NCBI GenBank assembly: GCA_947589415.1 | Contig: CANQBP010000002.1 | Coordinates: 97,848-161,847 of the forward strand | Direction: 5' to 3' | Origin: an uncultured Clostridia bacterium | Lineage (GTDB): Bacteria; Bacillota; Clostridia; Oscillospirales; Acutalibacteraceae | DNA length: 64,000 nucleotides | Part shown: positions 43,266-50,647 of the stretch, piece after piece | Layout: each line of letters starts with the position of its first letter | How positions within the stretch are numbered: position 1 is the first letter of the stretch | Translations under genes and position numbers: made by a program | The notes under the pieces: generated by a model | Databases searched by the model: none | What the model was told of the DNA's origin: nothing | The model's input: the letters and a program-made list of their open reading frames with translations, nothing else

Positions 43266-44417
43266 TCACATTTTTTTACTTCTTGCAAGAGTCAAAAGAG
43301 CTTCTTCCAATGATTTTATAAGAATATCAATATCTTCCCTGTTATTTTCCTCGGAAAAGCTCACTCTTATCGCAGAATCCGCAATTTTATCGGGCAGACC
43401 GAGTGATTTAAGCACATGACTTTTCTGACCTTTTGCGCAGGCAGAGCCGCTTGAAACATATATATGTCTTTCTGCGAGAAAATGAAGAACGGTTTCGGAA
43501 CGCAGTCCCTCTGCCGAAAAATTGATTATATACGGAATACAGTCATTGTCCGAATTTATAACAATGCCTTCGGTTTCCGAAAGTCTTTTTCGGCAGTAGA
43601 GGTTTATTTCCTCTATATGCTGCAAACGGTTCTTATTTTTGTTAAGTTCCTCAATTGCTGCGCCCATAGCACATATTGCGGGACACGGTTCTGTTCCGGG
43701 GCGTATTTTTTTTTCTTGAAGTCCTCCGAAGTGTATCGGAAGAATACGCACACCTTTCTTTATATACAGTGCGCCGACACCTTTCGGGGCGTGTATCTTA
43801 TGTCCGCTTACCGTCAAGAGGTCTATACCGAGTTTTTTCGGGACAACGGGTATTTTCATAAATGCCTGAACCGCATCAACATGGAAAAGTGCGGGCGAGT
43901 TTGCCGACGTTATAATTTTTCGCACACATTCTATCGGCTGTACGGCACCGGTTTCATTGTTTACATACATCATGCTTACAAGCACGGTATTACTGTTTAT
44001 TGCGGATTTAATGTTATCACGGGGAATTTTTCCGTCATTTCCCGGTTTCAGGTATATTACCTCAAATCCCTCTTTTTCAAGTTCCTGCATTGCTTCAAGA
44101 ACAGACGAATGTTCTATTTCGGTTGTGACTATCCTGTTTCCCCTTCTTTTTAGAGCATGGGCAGCGCCGATGACTGCAAGATTATTTCCCTCCGTACCTC
44201 CGGAGGTGAAATATATTTCTGTTTTTTCGGCACAAAGCTGCTCGGCTATGATATTTCTTGCCTTTTCCTTTTCATGTTCGGCTTCAAGACCTTTTGAATG
44301 AAGTGAGGAGGGATTTCCGTATATCTCTGTCATCAGCTGCATTGCCTTTTCGGCAGCTGCACGGCACACACGGGTCGTGGCACTGTTGTCAAGATAAATT
44401 TCTTTCAAAAAAAACAC
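43266..44417 (-). CDS. NifS/IscS-type cysteine desulfurase
   Basis: 383-residue PLP enzyme of the IscS/NifS branch: IYLDNSATT, TSGGTEGNN, PLP lysine in VSGHKIHAPKG and active Cys in SSGSACAKGQKS. It supplies sulfur to ThiI next door, as NifZ does for ThiI in Bacillus. GTG 44417 is very close to the SD (AAAGG); TTG 44408 is an equally good start. It heads a minus-strand run through thiI, the sortase and the tail-anchored protein. Confidence 0.93.
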   Translation of the reverse strand: MFFLKEIYLDNSATTRVCRAAAEKAMQLMTEIYGNPSSLHSKGLEAEHEKEKARNIIAEQLCAEKTEIYFTSGGTEGNNLAVIGAAHALKRRGNRIVTTEIEHSSVLEAMQELEKEGFEVIYLKPGNDGKIPRDNIKSAINSNTVLVSMMYVNNETGAVQPIECVRKIITSANSPALFHVDAVQAFMKIPVVPKKLGIDLLTVSGHKIHAPKGVGALYIKKGVRILPIHFGGLQEKKIRPGTEPCPAICAMGAAIEELNKNKNRLQHIEEINLYCRKRLSETEGIVINSDNDCIPYIINFSAEGLRSETVLHFLAERHIYVSSGSACAKGQKSHVLKSLGLPDKIADSAIRVSFSEENNREDIDILIKSLEEALLTLARSKKM

Positions 44418-44551
44418 ACCTTTTTAAATTATTTAAAAATTTTTTATTTACCTGTGCGATCTTATTTGAACGCTCATGTATAAAACAGTTTTTGTACGGA
44501 AAAATAATTAAGAATAATTATTTAAAACCATAAAAAAGGACTGTATTATTT

Positions 44552-44995
44552 ATGAATGTAACTATCGAAGAATATTCCTCAATGGTAAAAAAGGCATCTC
44601 CGAACAGCCGTATAATACGTGACTGTCTTGGGGCATTTTTTATCGGCGGTCTTATATGTATCATCGGTCAGGCAATGACGGACGGATACAGTCTTATAGG
44701 CTATGATATCAAAGACGCACGTTGTCTTACAAGTGTTACTCTTGTGTTTCTCGGAGCATTATTTACCGCTTTCGGCTGGTATGATAATATAGCCAAAATA
44801 GGCGGTGCAGGTACACTTGTTCCGATAACGGGATTTTCTAATGCGGTAGCATCTCCCGCCATGGAATTTAAAAGCGAGGGTTATATACCCGGTCTTGGGG
44901 CAAAAATGTTTATTATAGCCGGCCCCGTTATTGTTTACGGTACTGTTGCATCGGTTTTGTACGGACTAATTTTATTGATAATAAAATCCGTATAG
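44552..44995 (+). CDS. spoVAC: Stage V sporulation protein SpoVAC
   Basis: 147-residue integral membrane protein matching SpoVAC, part of the channel that moves dipicolinic acid into the spore and releases it in germination; in Bacillus it acts as a mechanosensitive channel. Typical stretches: FIGGLICIIGQ, AGTLVPITGFSNAV and EGYIPGLGAKMF. Four to five helices. spoVAD and spoVAE, which normally follow, are absent here. AAAGGA lies upstream of the ATG. Confidence 0.92.
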   Translation: MNVTIEEYSSMVKKASPNSRIIRDCLGAFFIGGLICIIGQAMTDGYSLIGYDIKDARCLTSVTLVFLGALFTAFGWYDNIAKIGGAGTLVPITGFSNAVASPAMEFKSEGYIPGLGAKMFIIAGPVIVYGTVASVLYGLILLIIKSV

Positions 44996-45099
44996 ATTGC
45001 TGTCCCGATTTTTGTCTGCGGAACAGCGGCAATATATTTTTGACTGCCGTTCCGCTTTATGCGGGTCGGAGATAAAAGTTATATAAATACAAATTTTTC

Positions 45100-45128
45100 T
45101 TGTAAAATAAATAAGATTATGGTATTAT
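45100..45128 (+). promoter_or_regulatory. Predicted promoter of the flavin reductase-rubredoxin gene
   Basis: TTGTAA (45100-45105), 17 bases, TATTAT (45123-45128) with an extended -10 TG. Confidence 0.5.
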
Positions 45129-45179
45129 ATATCTAAGATTTGCGCAAAAGATAAATTCTTTTGGAAAGGAGTAATTTAT

Positions 45180-45824
45180 ATGTATGATAAGATACTTTCG
45201 TCGTTATCCTACGGTATGTTTGCTATCGGTGTGCGCGGGGACAAAGCACCCAATGCCTGCATAGTAAATACCGTAATGCAGATTTCGTCACTGCCTATGA
45301 CAATAGCCGTGAGCGTAAATCATAGCAACTATACCAACGAGTGTATTAAAAAGTACGGCGAGTTTACCGTGAGCGTATTGTCCGAAGAAACGACAGGTAC
45401 GGCTATCGGGGCGCTCGGATATACTTCGGGAAGAGATAACGATAAGCTCGCTAACGTCAAGTATAAGGTATTGCGGGAGGGCGCACCGGTTATTCAGGAA
45501 AATATCTGCTGTTGGTTTCTCTGCAAGGTGGTAAACGTTGTAGAAACCGTAACGCATACTATCTTTATAGCAGAGCCGAAAGCGGGAAGTGAAAAAATCA
45601 AAGGAAAGCCCATGACATACGATTTTTATAGGAACGTTATCAAAGGAAAATCCCCGAAGTATGCACCCACCTACATTGAGGAGGAGGTAGAACGTACGGA
45701 AAAGTACGTATGCAATATATGTAAATATGAATACAGCGACGACCTTGTTCCTTTTGATGAGCTTCCTGACGATTGGGTTTGTCCGATATGCGGCGCACCG
45801 AAATCCGTATTCAAAAAGGAATAG
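45180..45824 (+). CDS. Flavin reductase-rubredoxin fusion protein
   Basis: 214 residues. The first ~155 are a split-barrel FMN-binding flavin reductase domain; the last ~45 are a complete rubredoxin with CNIC and CPICGAP iron ligands. This is the plan of clostridial high-molecular-weight rubredoxin (Hrb), which passes electrons from NADH to flavodiiron proteins and peroxide or oxygen reductases, protecting anaerobes. SD AAAGGAG before ATG 45180. Confidence 0.92.
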   Translation: MYDKILSSLSYGMFAIGVRGDKAPNACIVNTVMQISSLPMTIAVSVNHSNYTNECIKKYGEFTVSVLSEETTGTAIGALGYTSGRDNDKLANVKYKVLREGAPVIQENICCWFLCKVVNVVETVTHTIFIAEPKAGSEKIKGKPMTYDFYRNVIKGKSPKYAPTYIEEEVERTEKYVCNICKYEYSDDLVPFDELPDDWVCPICGAPKSVFKKE

Positions 45825-45860
45825 TGTCATCTTTATTCAGTTTATCATAAAGTGGTGCAA

Positions 45861-45900
45861 ATGTCAAGAAAACTTGTCAAATTTCATTTTAAACTTGTCA
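45861..45900 (+). promoter_or_regulatory. Operator-like repeats upstream of nadA
   Basis: TGTCAAG-AAAA-CTTGTCA (one mismatch from a perfect inverted repeat) followed by another AAACTTGTCA 21 bases after the first, i.e. two helical turns. Placed 55-95 bases before nadA; candidate site for an NAD-metabolism repressor. Confidence 0.45.
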
Positions 45901-45954
45901 TTCTTAATTCTATTAAGGATTTTTAAAAAATACAGGAATGTGGAGAGGTTAATT

Positions 45955-46872
45955 ATGACAGTAAGGGAAGTACAGGACGAAATTGTACGATTGAAAAAGA
46001 AAAACGATATATGCATACTTGCGCACAGCTACCAGTCGCAGGATATAGTTGAGGTTGCCGATTTTGTCGGTGATTCTTATGCGCTTAGCAAAAAGGCGGC
46101 ATCGGTTGACAATAAAAATGTGCTGATGTGCGGAGTAAGGTTCATGGCGGAAACAGTAAAAATGCTGTCCCCGGAAAAGAGAGTTATCCTTTCGAGTCCC
46201 TCGGCGGGCTGTCCGATGGCGGAACAGATGGATAAAGAGCTTATTATCGGGGTTAAGGAGAAATTTCCGGATTATACGGTAGTTGCGTACATAAATACTA
46301 CGGCTGAACTTAAAACCGTATGTGATGTATGTGTAACATCATCAAGTGCGGTTAAAATAGTCGGTGAAATAGAAAATAAAAACATATTGTTCATTCCCGA
46401 CTGTAATCTCGGAGCGTATGTGGCTGAAAAGCTGCCGCAGAAAAATATAAAACTCCTGCAGGGCGGCTGTCCCGTTCATGCTGCCGTTACGGAGCGTGAT
46501 GCACTTATCGCAAAAAAGCTGCATAAGAATGCTGAAATGCTTGTGCATCCCGAATGTATGCCGTCTGTCGTTTCAATGGCGGATTATGTCGGTTCGACAT
46601 CGGGAATTATGGAATATGCGAAAAACTCCGATAAAAAGGAATTTATAATCGGTACGGAAAACAGTATATCGGAGCATTTGCAGTTTGAGTGTCCCGATAA
46701 GAAATTTTATCCTCTCTCTCAGGGGCTTATATGCAGGAATATGAAATCTACCACACTTGTCGATGTGCTTAATTGTGTTTGCGGAACGGGAGGGGAGGAA
46801 ATTCTCCTTGATACGGAAACCATAACAAAGGCAAGAAAATGCATAGATAAGATGATAGAAATGGGTGGCTGA
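45955..46872 (+). CDS. nadA: Quinolinate synthase NadA
   Basis: 305-residue [4Fe-4S] enzyme that condenses iminoaspartate with dihydroxyacetone phosphate to quinolinate in de novo NAD synthesis. The three cluster cysteines sit in LMCGVRFMAE, HPECMP and NCVCGTGG, with AHSYQSQDI near the N-terminus. ATG 45955 behind GGAGAGG is the start; the frame continues upstream through the end of the rubredoxin gene but is not coding there. nadB and nadC are not adjacent, unlike in many Firmicutes. Confidence 0.94.
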   Translation: MTVREVQDEIVRLKKKNDICILAHSYQSQDIVEVADFVGDSYALSKKAASVDNKNVLMCGVRFMAETVKMLSPEKRVILSSPSAGCPMAEQMDKELIIGVKEKFPDYTVVAYINTTAELKTVCDVCVTSSSAVKIVGEIENKNILFIPDCNLGAYVAEKLPQKNIKLLQGGCPVHAAVTERDALIAKKLHKNAEMLVHPECMPSVVSMADYVGSTSGIMEYAKNSDKKEFIIGTENSISEHLQFECPDKKFYPLSQGLICRNMKSTTLVDVLNCVCGTGGEEILLDTETITKARKCIDKMIEMGG

Positions 46873-47040
46873 AGATATATGTACGGACGTGCTTTTTGCG
46901 GCAGCCGCCGGAAGTGCCGTCCGTTTCCGTTATGTTTAATCAAACGTCTTTCAGCTTTATAGTTTTTTCCGTAAATGTGATTTTAAATTTGACCGTATGC
47001 GCAAATTGTGCAATAATTTGTATTCATTGAATACCGCACC

Positions 47041-47070
47041 TTGAAAAACAGTACCTATATGTGTTAATAT
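47041..47070 (+). promoter_or_regulatory. Predicted promoter of the VanY-like gene
   Basis: TTGAAA (47041-47046), 18 bases, TAATAT (47065-47070), extended -10 TG at 47062-47063. Confidence 0.5.
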
Positions 47071-47126
47071 CAATAAGAAACAGAATTGATTGTTGTGTTT
47101 ACGGTCAAATGCGGGGCGGTGAAGAA

Positions 47127-47972
47127 ATGAAAAAGAACGATATCATTACGGTTAAATCTACACTCGGAAAGAAAAATAAAAAAGGGGTAAAACAGAAAAG
47201 GCAGATCAATGCGCAAAATCGTGATTTTTCCATGAATGAGAAAGATCTTGGCGGGTTAAAACGTGCAATGGTAATATTGCCCATATTGATAATAGTTATA
47301 ATCGTTGCACTTCTTATTGCAGGGATAAATCAATATAAATCAATGTTTGAAGTGAGCGGCGGAGAGAGTTCGGTTCAAAACTCCGACTCAGAGGAAAACG
47401 GAGATTATGACGAAAGTAAGCTGTTGTTGCTGATATCCCCTGATAATCCTCTTTCGTCCGACTATAAGACGGATCTTGTTTCATACGGTAAATACAAATT
47501 TGACAGATGTATAATTTCCGACCTCAATAAAATGATTGAGGCTGCCGATGAGGACGGTATATCGCTGGTCATCAGCGGAGGTTATGTGTCTGCCGAAGTA
47601 CAGCATGAGCTGTATATGGACGAGGTAAGACGTCTAATGGCAAGAGAGGGATATGGTGAGGCAAGAGCGTTGGAGGAAGCTGAAAAAACCGTGCCTATGG
47701 AGGATCATTCGGAGTTCCAAAGCGGGCTTGCCGTGAAATTCGGCACAACGGACGGAGAAAACTTTGATGGCAGCGATGCATATTTGTGGCTGTATAAAAA
47801 CTCGATTAAATACGGTTTTATATTGAGGTATCCGAAAGATAAGGAGGGGGACACGGGTTTTGAATTTGATCCGACCCACTTCAGATACGTAGGAAAGCAA
47901 AATGCGTCACGTATGCGGTCAATGGATATGACACTTGACGAATATCTCATATATCTTGACTCAAGGGCATAG
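47127..47972 (+). CDS. Degenerate VanY/LdcB-fold membrane protein
   Basis: 281 residues: a basic cytosolic N-terminus, one helix at ~47-67, and an extracellular VanY-type (peptidase M15B) domain. Fold landmarks are clear (YGFILRYPKDKEGDTG, HFRYVG), but catalytic positions have changed: the SxEHxxGxxxD motif reads SEFQSGLAVK (His to F197, Asp to K204), the usual Glu-Pro-Trp-His reads DPTH (Glu to D248), and the Arg of SGYRS is V154. Only H251 remains of the zinc ligands. It is thus likely a peptidoglycan-binding pseudoenzyme. ATG 47127 follows GGGGCGGTGAAG. Confidence 0.85.
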   Translation: MKKNDIITVKSTLGKKNKKGVKQKRQINAQNRDFSMNEKDLGGLKRAMVILPILIIVIIVALLIAGINQYKSMFEVSGGESSVQNSDSEENGDYDESKLLLLISPDNPLSSDYKTDLVSYGKYKFDRCIISDLNKMIEAADEDGISLVISGGYVSAEVQHELYMDEVRRLMAREGYGEARALEEAEKTVPMEDHSEFQSGLAVKFGTTDGENFDGSDAYLWLYKNSIKYGFILRYPKDKEGDTGFEFDPTHFRYVGKQNASRMRSMDMTLDEYLIYLDSRA

Positions 47973-48014
47973 ATTTGTTTTAAAGTTAATTTTATATATA
48001 GGAGAGTAATTTTT

Positions 48015-48296
48015 ATGTATGAACCTAAACCTATTGATACCGATGATGTTGAATTGTCGGAGGAGCTGTTGGAGCTGACGGAAAAAATAGCCGAGAATGT
48101 TCACAATGTATGGTCGGCAGGAAGAATTGCGGATGGTTGGACATACGGTGATGTGAGGAATGATATCAGTAAGGAAACACCGTGTCTTGTTCCTTATGAT
48201 GAGCTTTCCGAAACGGAAAAGAGTTATGATCGCAATACGGCTCTTGAAACGCTCAAGGTGATTATAAAATTAGGGTACAAAATCGAAAAAAGATAA
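48015..48296 (+). CDS. RyR-domain protein
   Basis: 93-residue protein consisting of one RyR domain (Pfam RyR): YEPKPIDTDDV, then ENVHNVWSAGRIADGWTYG and YDELSETEKSYDRNTA, the core signature also found in ryanodine receptors. Prokaryotic members are small cytosolic proteins of unknown role, possibly ligand or nucleotide binding. GGAGAG SD. It follows the VanY-like gene by 42 bases and is closed by a terminator, so the two are probably co-transcribed. Confidence 0.9.
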   Translation: MYEPKPIDTDDVELSEELLELTEKIAENVHNVWSAGRIADGWTYGDVRNDISKETPCLVPYDELSETEKSYDRNTALETLKVIIKLGYKIEKR

Positions 48297-48311
48297 AATT
48301 TAATTAAAAAT

Positions 48312-48363
48312 AAAGGGTTTGTCAATACGTCGATCATGATCGAAATGACAAACCCTTTTTTAT
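48312..48363. terminator. Bidirectional terminator between the RyR and pyrF genes
   Basis: 13-bp perfect stem AAAGGGTTTGTCA / TGACAAACCCTTT with a palindromic loop (CGATCATGATCG) and TTTTTT afterwards; on the minus strand A/T-runs also fit. Confidence 0.8.
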
Positions 48364-48427
48364 TTATTGCTTACTCTGTCGTGCTGCTGTATTCCGCTAA
48401 TATATTTTATCGGGCAGCCTGCTTCGT

Positions 48428-49348
48428 TCAGCCTATGCAGGAAACAATCTCGTCCCTCATTCTTACGGCTTCTCTTCTTGCAGCTTGTGCGTATTCGTGC
48501 GGGTCGCAGTTTTCTTTTTTCCATGCACACATAATTCCTCTTGAGGAATTTATTATCGCCCCTTTACCGTTTTTGTCAAATGATGGGGCAACATCTTTTG
48601 CGCCTCCGCCCTGTGCGCCGTATCCGGGTACAAGGAAGAAAGTGTGGGGGAGGGCTTTTCTTAATTCACCGAGCTGCTCCGGATATGTTGCACCGACAAC
48701 GGCACCGACGGCGGAATATCCTAAAGCGGTGACAGTATCCTTGCCCCATGTTTCACACATATCCCCCATGGTGCGATATACCGTTTGTCCGTCATCGAGT
48801 TTTTTGTCCTGTAATTCGCCCGATGAGGGGTTTGAGGTTTTTACAAGCACAAATATTCCCTTATCGTCAGCCTTGCATATATCCAAAAGGGGTTTTATTC
48901 CGTCTGTTCCGAGATATCCGTTTACCGTGAGCGCATCTGCACCGAATGCTTCAATTTTTTCTCCCTCAATATCCGTATGTCCGATATGGGCAGCGGAATA
49001 TGCCTGCATTGTTGCCCCGATGTCATTACGCTTTGCATCCGTGATAACAAACAATCCTTTTTGTTTTGCATATTCTATCGTTTTTGCAAGAGTACGTACA
49101 CCCTGCCAGCCGTACATTTCGTAATAGGCCGATTGGGGCTTGACTGCCGGAACAACATCACACAATGCATCAATAAGACCTTTATTAAAGGCAAAAATTG
49201 CCTCTGCCGCACCTTCGAGTGTTTTTCCGTACTTCGTATATGCCTCCTCCTTAATATGGTCGGGTATATAATCGAGCTTCGGATCGAGTCCCGCAACCGT
49301 GGGATTATTTTTTTCGCTGATTTTTTGAATAAGTCTGTCGAATGACAT
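48428..49348 (-). CDS. pyrF: Orotidine 5'-phosphate decarboxylase, type 2
   Basis: 306 residues of the larger (PyrF2/TIGR02127) form. It converts OMP to UMP, the last step of pyrimidine synthesis. The catalytic DAKRNDIG is at ~118-125 and the phosphate-binding VPGYGAQGG near 250. It follows pyrC by 20 bases, so both steps are in one transcript. ATG 49348 behind GGAGG. Confidence 0.96.
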   Translation of the reverse strand: MSFDRLIQKISEKNNPTVAGLDPKLDYIPDHIKEEAYTKYGKTLEGAAEAIFAFNKGLIDALCDVVPAVKPQSAYYEMYGWQGVRTLAKTIEYAKQKGLFVITDAKRNDIGATMQAYSAAHIGHTDIEGEKIEAFGADALTVNGYLGTDGIKPLLDICKADDKGIFVLVKTSNPSSGELQDKKLDDGQTVYRTMGDMCETWGKDTVTALGYSAVGAVVGATYPEQLGELRKALPHTFFLVPGYGAQGGGAKDVAPSFDKNGKGAIINSSRGIMCAWKKENCDPHEYAQAARREAVRMRDEIVSCIG

Positions 49349-49368
49349 TTTGTTTTCCTCCGTTTCAA

Positions 49369-50637
49369 TTAAATTTCATTGAACACAATTTTTCCTCCGC
49401 AGACGGTCAGCTTGACCTTTGCGGAAAGTGTAAGCCCCTTAAACGGGGTATTTTTTGATTTTCCGTGCAGCCTGTCGGGGTCAACAACGTGATCCTCACG
49501 GGCGTACAGCATAAGATCGGCAGGTTTTCCGACAGTCAGTGAGCCTGCCTGTATTCCCAGTATTTTGGCGGGATTACATGACATTTTCCTTATAAGCTCT
49601 TCCTCGCTCATATACCCGCCCTTGACAAGTACGGTATATGCTGCCGCAAAAGAAGTTTCCATTCCGATTGCGCCGTTCGGGGCGGAAACAAAATCGGATT
49701 TTTCTTCGGGTGTATGCGGAGCGTGGTCTGTCGCTATTACGTCTATCGTACCGTCGCATAATGCTTCGATCATGGCAAGTCTGTCACGTTCGGTGCGCAG
49801 CGGGGGATTCATGCGATAATCCGCATCACGTTTAAGAAGTTCGTTTTCCGTCAGCATAATGTAGTGAGGTGCTGTTTCGGCGGTCACTTTTACGCCTGCC
49901 TTTTTTGCATCTCTTATCATGTTTGCTGAAGTATATGTGCTGACATGACATATATGTATCGGAATATCGTATGCCGCCGCAAGAGCTATTTCCCTTGCGG
50001 TTCCCGCATCTTCGGCGGCACGGGGCATACCCCTGATACCGAGCTTTTCGGATATTTCTCCCTCGTTTACCTTGCCGCCCGCAAGGTAAGGATCTTCACA
50101 ATGTGCCGTTACCGGTATTGAAAGCGCAGCGGCTTTTTTCATTGCATTAACCATTATTGCGGTATTTTCGACAGGTCTGCCGTCGTCGGAAAGTGCGGAT
50201 ATGCCTGCACGGTAGAGTGCATCAATATCGGTGGGCTCACGGCTTTTAAGACCTTTTGTTACAGCACCGACAACATAAACGTGCGCATCGGCATTTTTGG
50301 CTTTATCGAGTATATATTTTACGGTTTCGGGACTGTCGGCTGCGGGGTCTGTATTAGGCATGGCGAGCAGGCTCGTCACACCGCCCGCCGCAGCAGCTTT
50401 GCACCCGCTTATAATATCCTCCTTATGTGTTTGTCCCGGATCTCTGAGGTGTACATGGAGGTCTGTCAGACCGGGGACGGCGGTAAGACCTGATGCATCA
50501 ATAATAATCATGCCGTCATCACCGTCCGCAGCTTCCAAAGGGGCAAAAAGTCCGTTTTTTATGAAAATATTTCCTATGCCGTTTACCGAATTTTCGGGGT
50601 CGATTATATGTGCGTTTTTTATCAGAATACTGTTCAT
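49369..50637 (-). CDS. pyrC: Dihydroorotase
   Basis: 422-residue amidohydrolase that closes the ring of carbamoyl-aspartate. Metal motif DLHVHLRDPGQTHKED near 59-74, two further His sites (TAHCEDP and HICHVS), and ATDHAPHTPEEK near 300. ATG 50637 behind TAAGGTG is preferred over ATG 50661, which lies inside the previous gene. The SD overlaps the stop of the large surface protein upstream, so translation is coupled. Confidence 0.95.
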   Translation of the reverse strand: MNSILIKNAHIIDPENSVNGIGNIFIKNGLFAPLEAADGDDGMIIIDASGLTAVPGLTDLHVHLRDPGQTHKEDIISGCKAAAAGGVTSLLAMPNTDPAADSPETVKYILDKAKNADAHVYVVGAVTKGLKSREPTDIDALYRAGISALSDDGRPVENTAIMVNAMKKAAALSIPVTAHCEDPYLAGGKVNEGEISEKLGIRGMPRAAEDAGTAREIALAAAYDIPIHICHVSTYTSANMIRDAKKAGVKVTAETAPHYIMLTENELLKRDADYRMNPPLRTERDRLAMIEALCDGTIDVIATDHAPHTPEEKSDFVSAPNGAIGMETSFAAAYTVLVKGGYMSEEELIRKMSCNPAKILGIQAGSLTVGKPADLMLYAREDHVVDPDRLHGKSKNTPFKGLTLSAKVKLTVCGGKIVFNEI

Positions 50638-50647
50638 AAAATTCACC

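Noticed and set aside
46885..46930. GC-rich hairpin after nadA as terminator
   Set aside because: Pairing is interrupted and no T-run follows, so I cannot support it.
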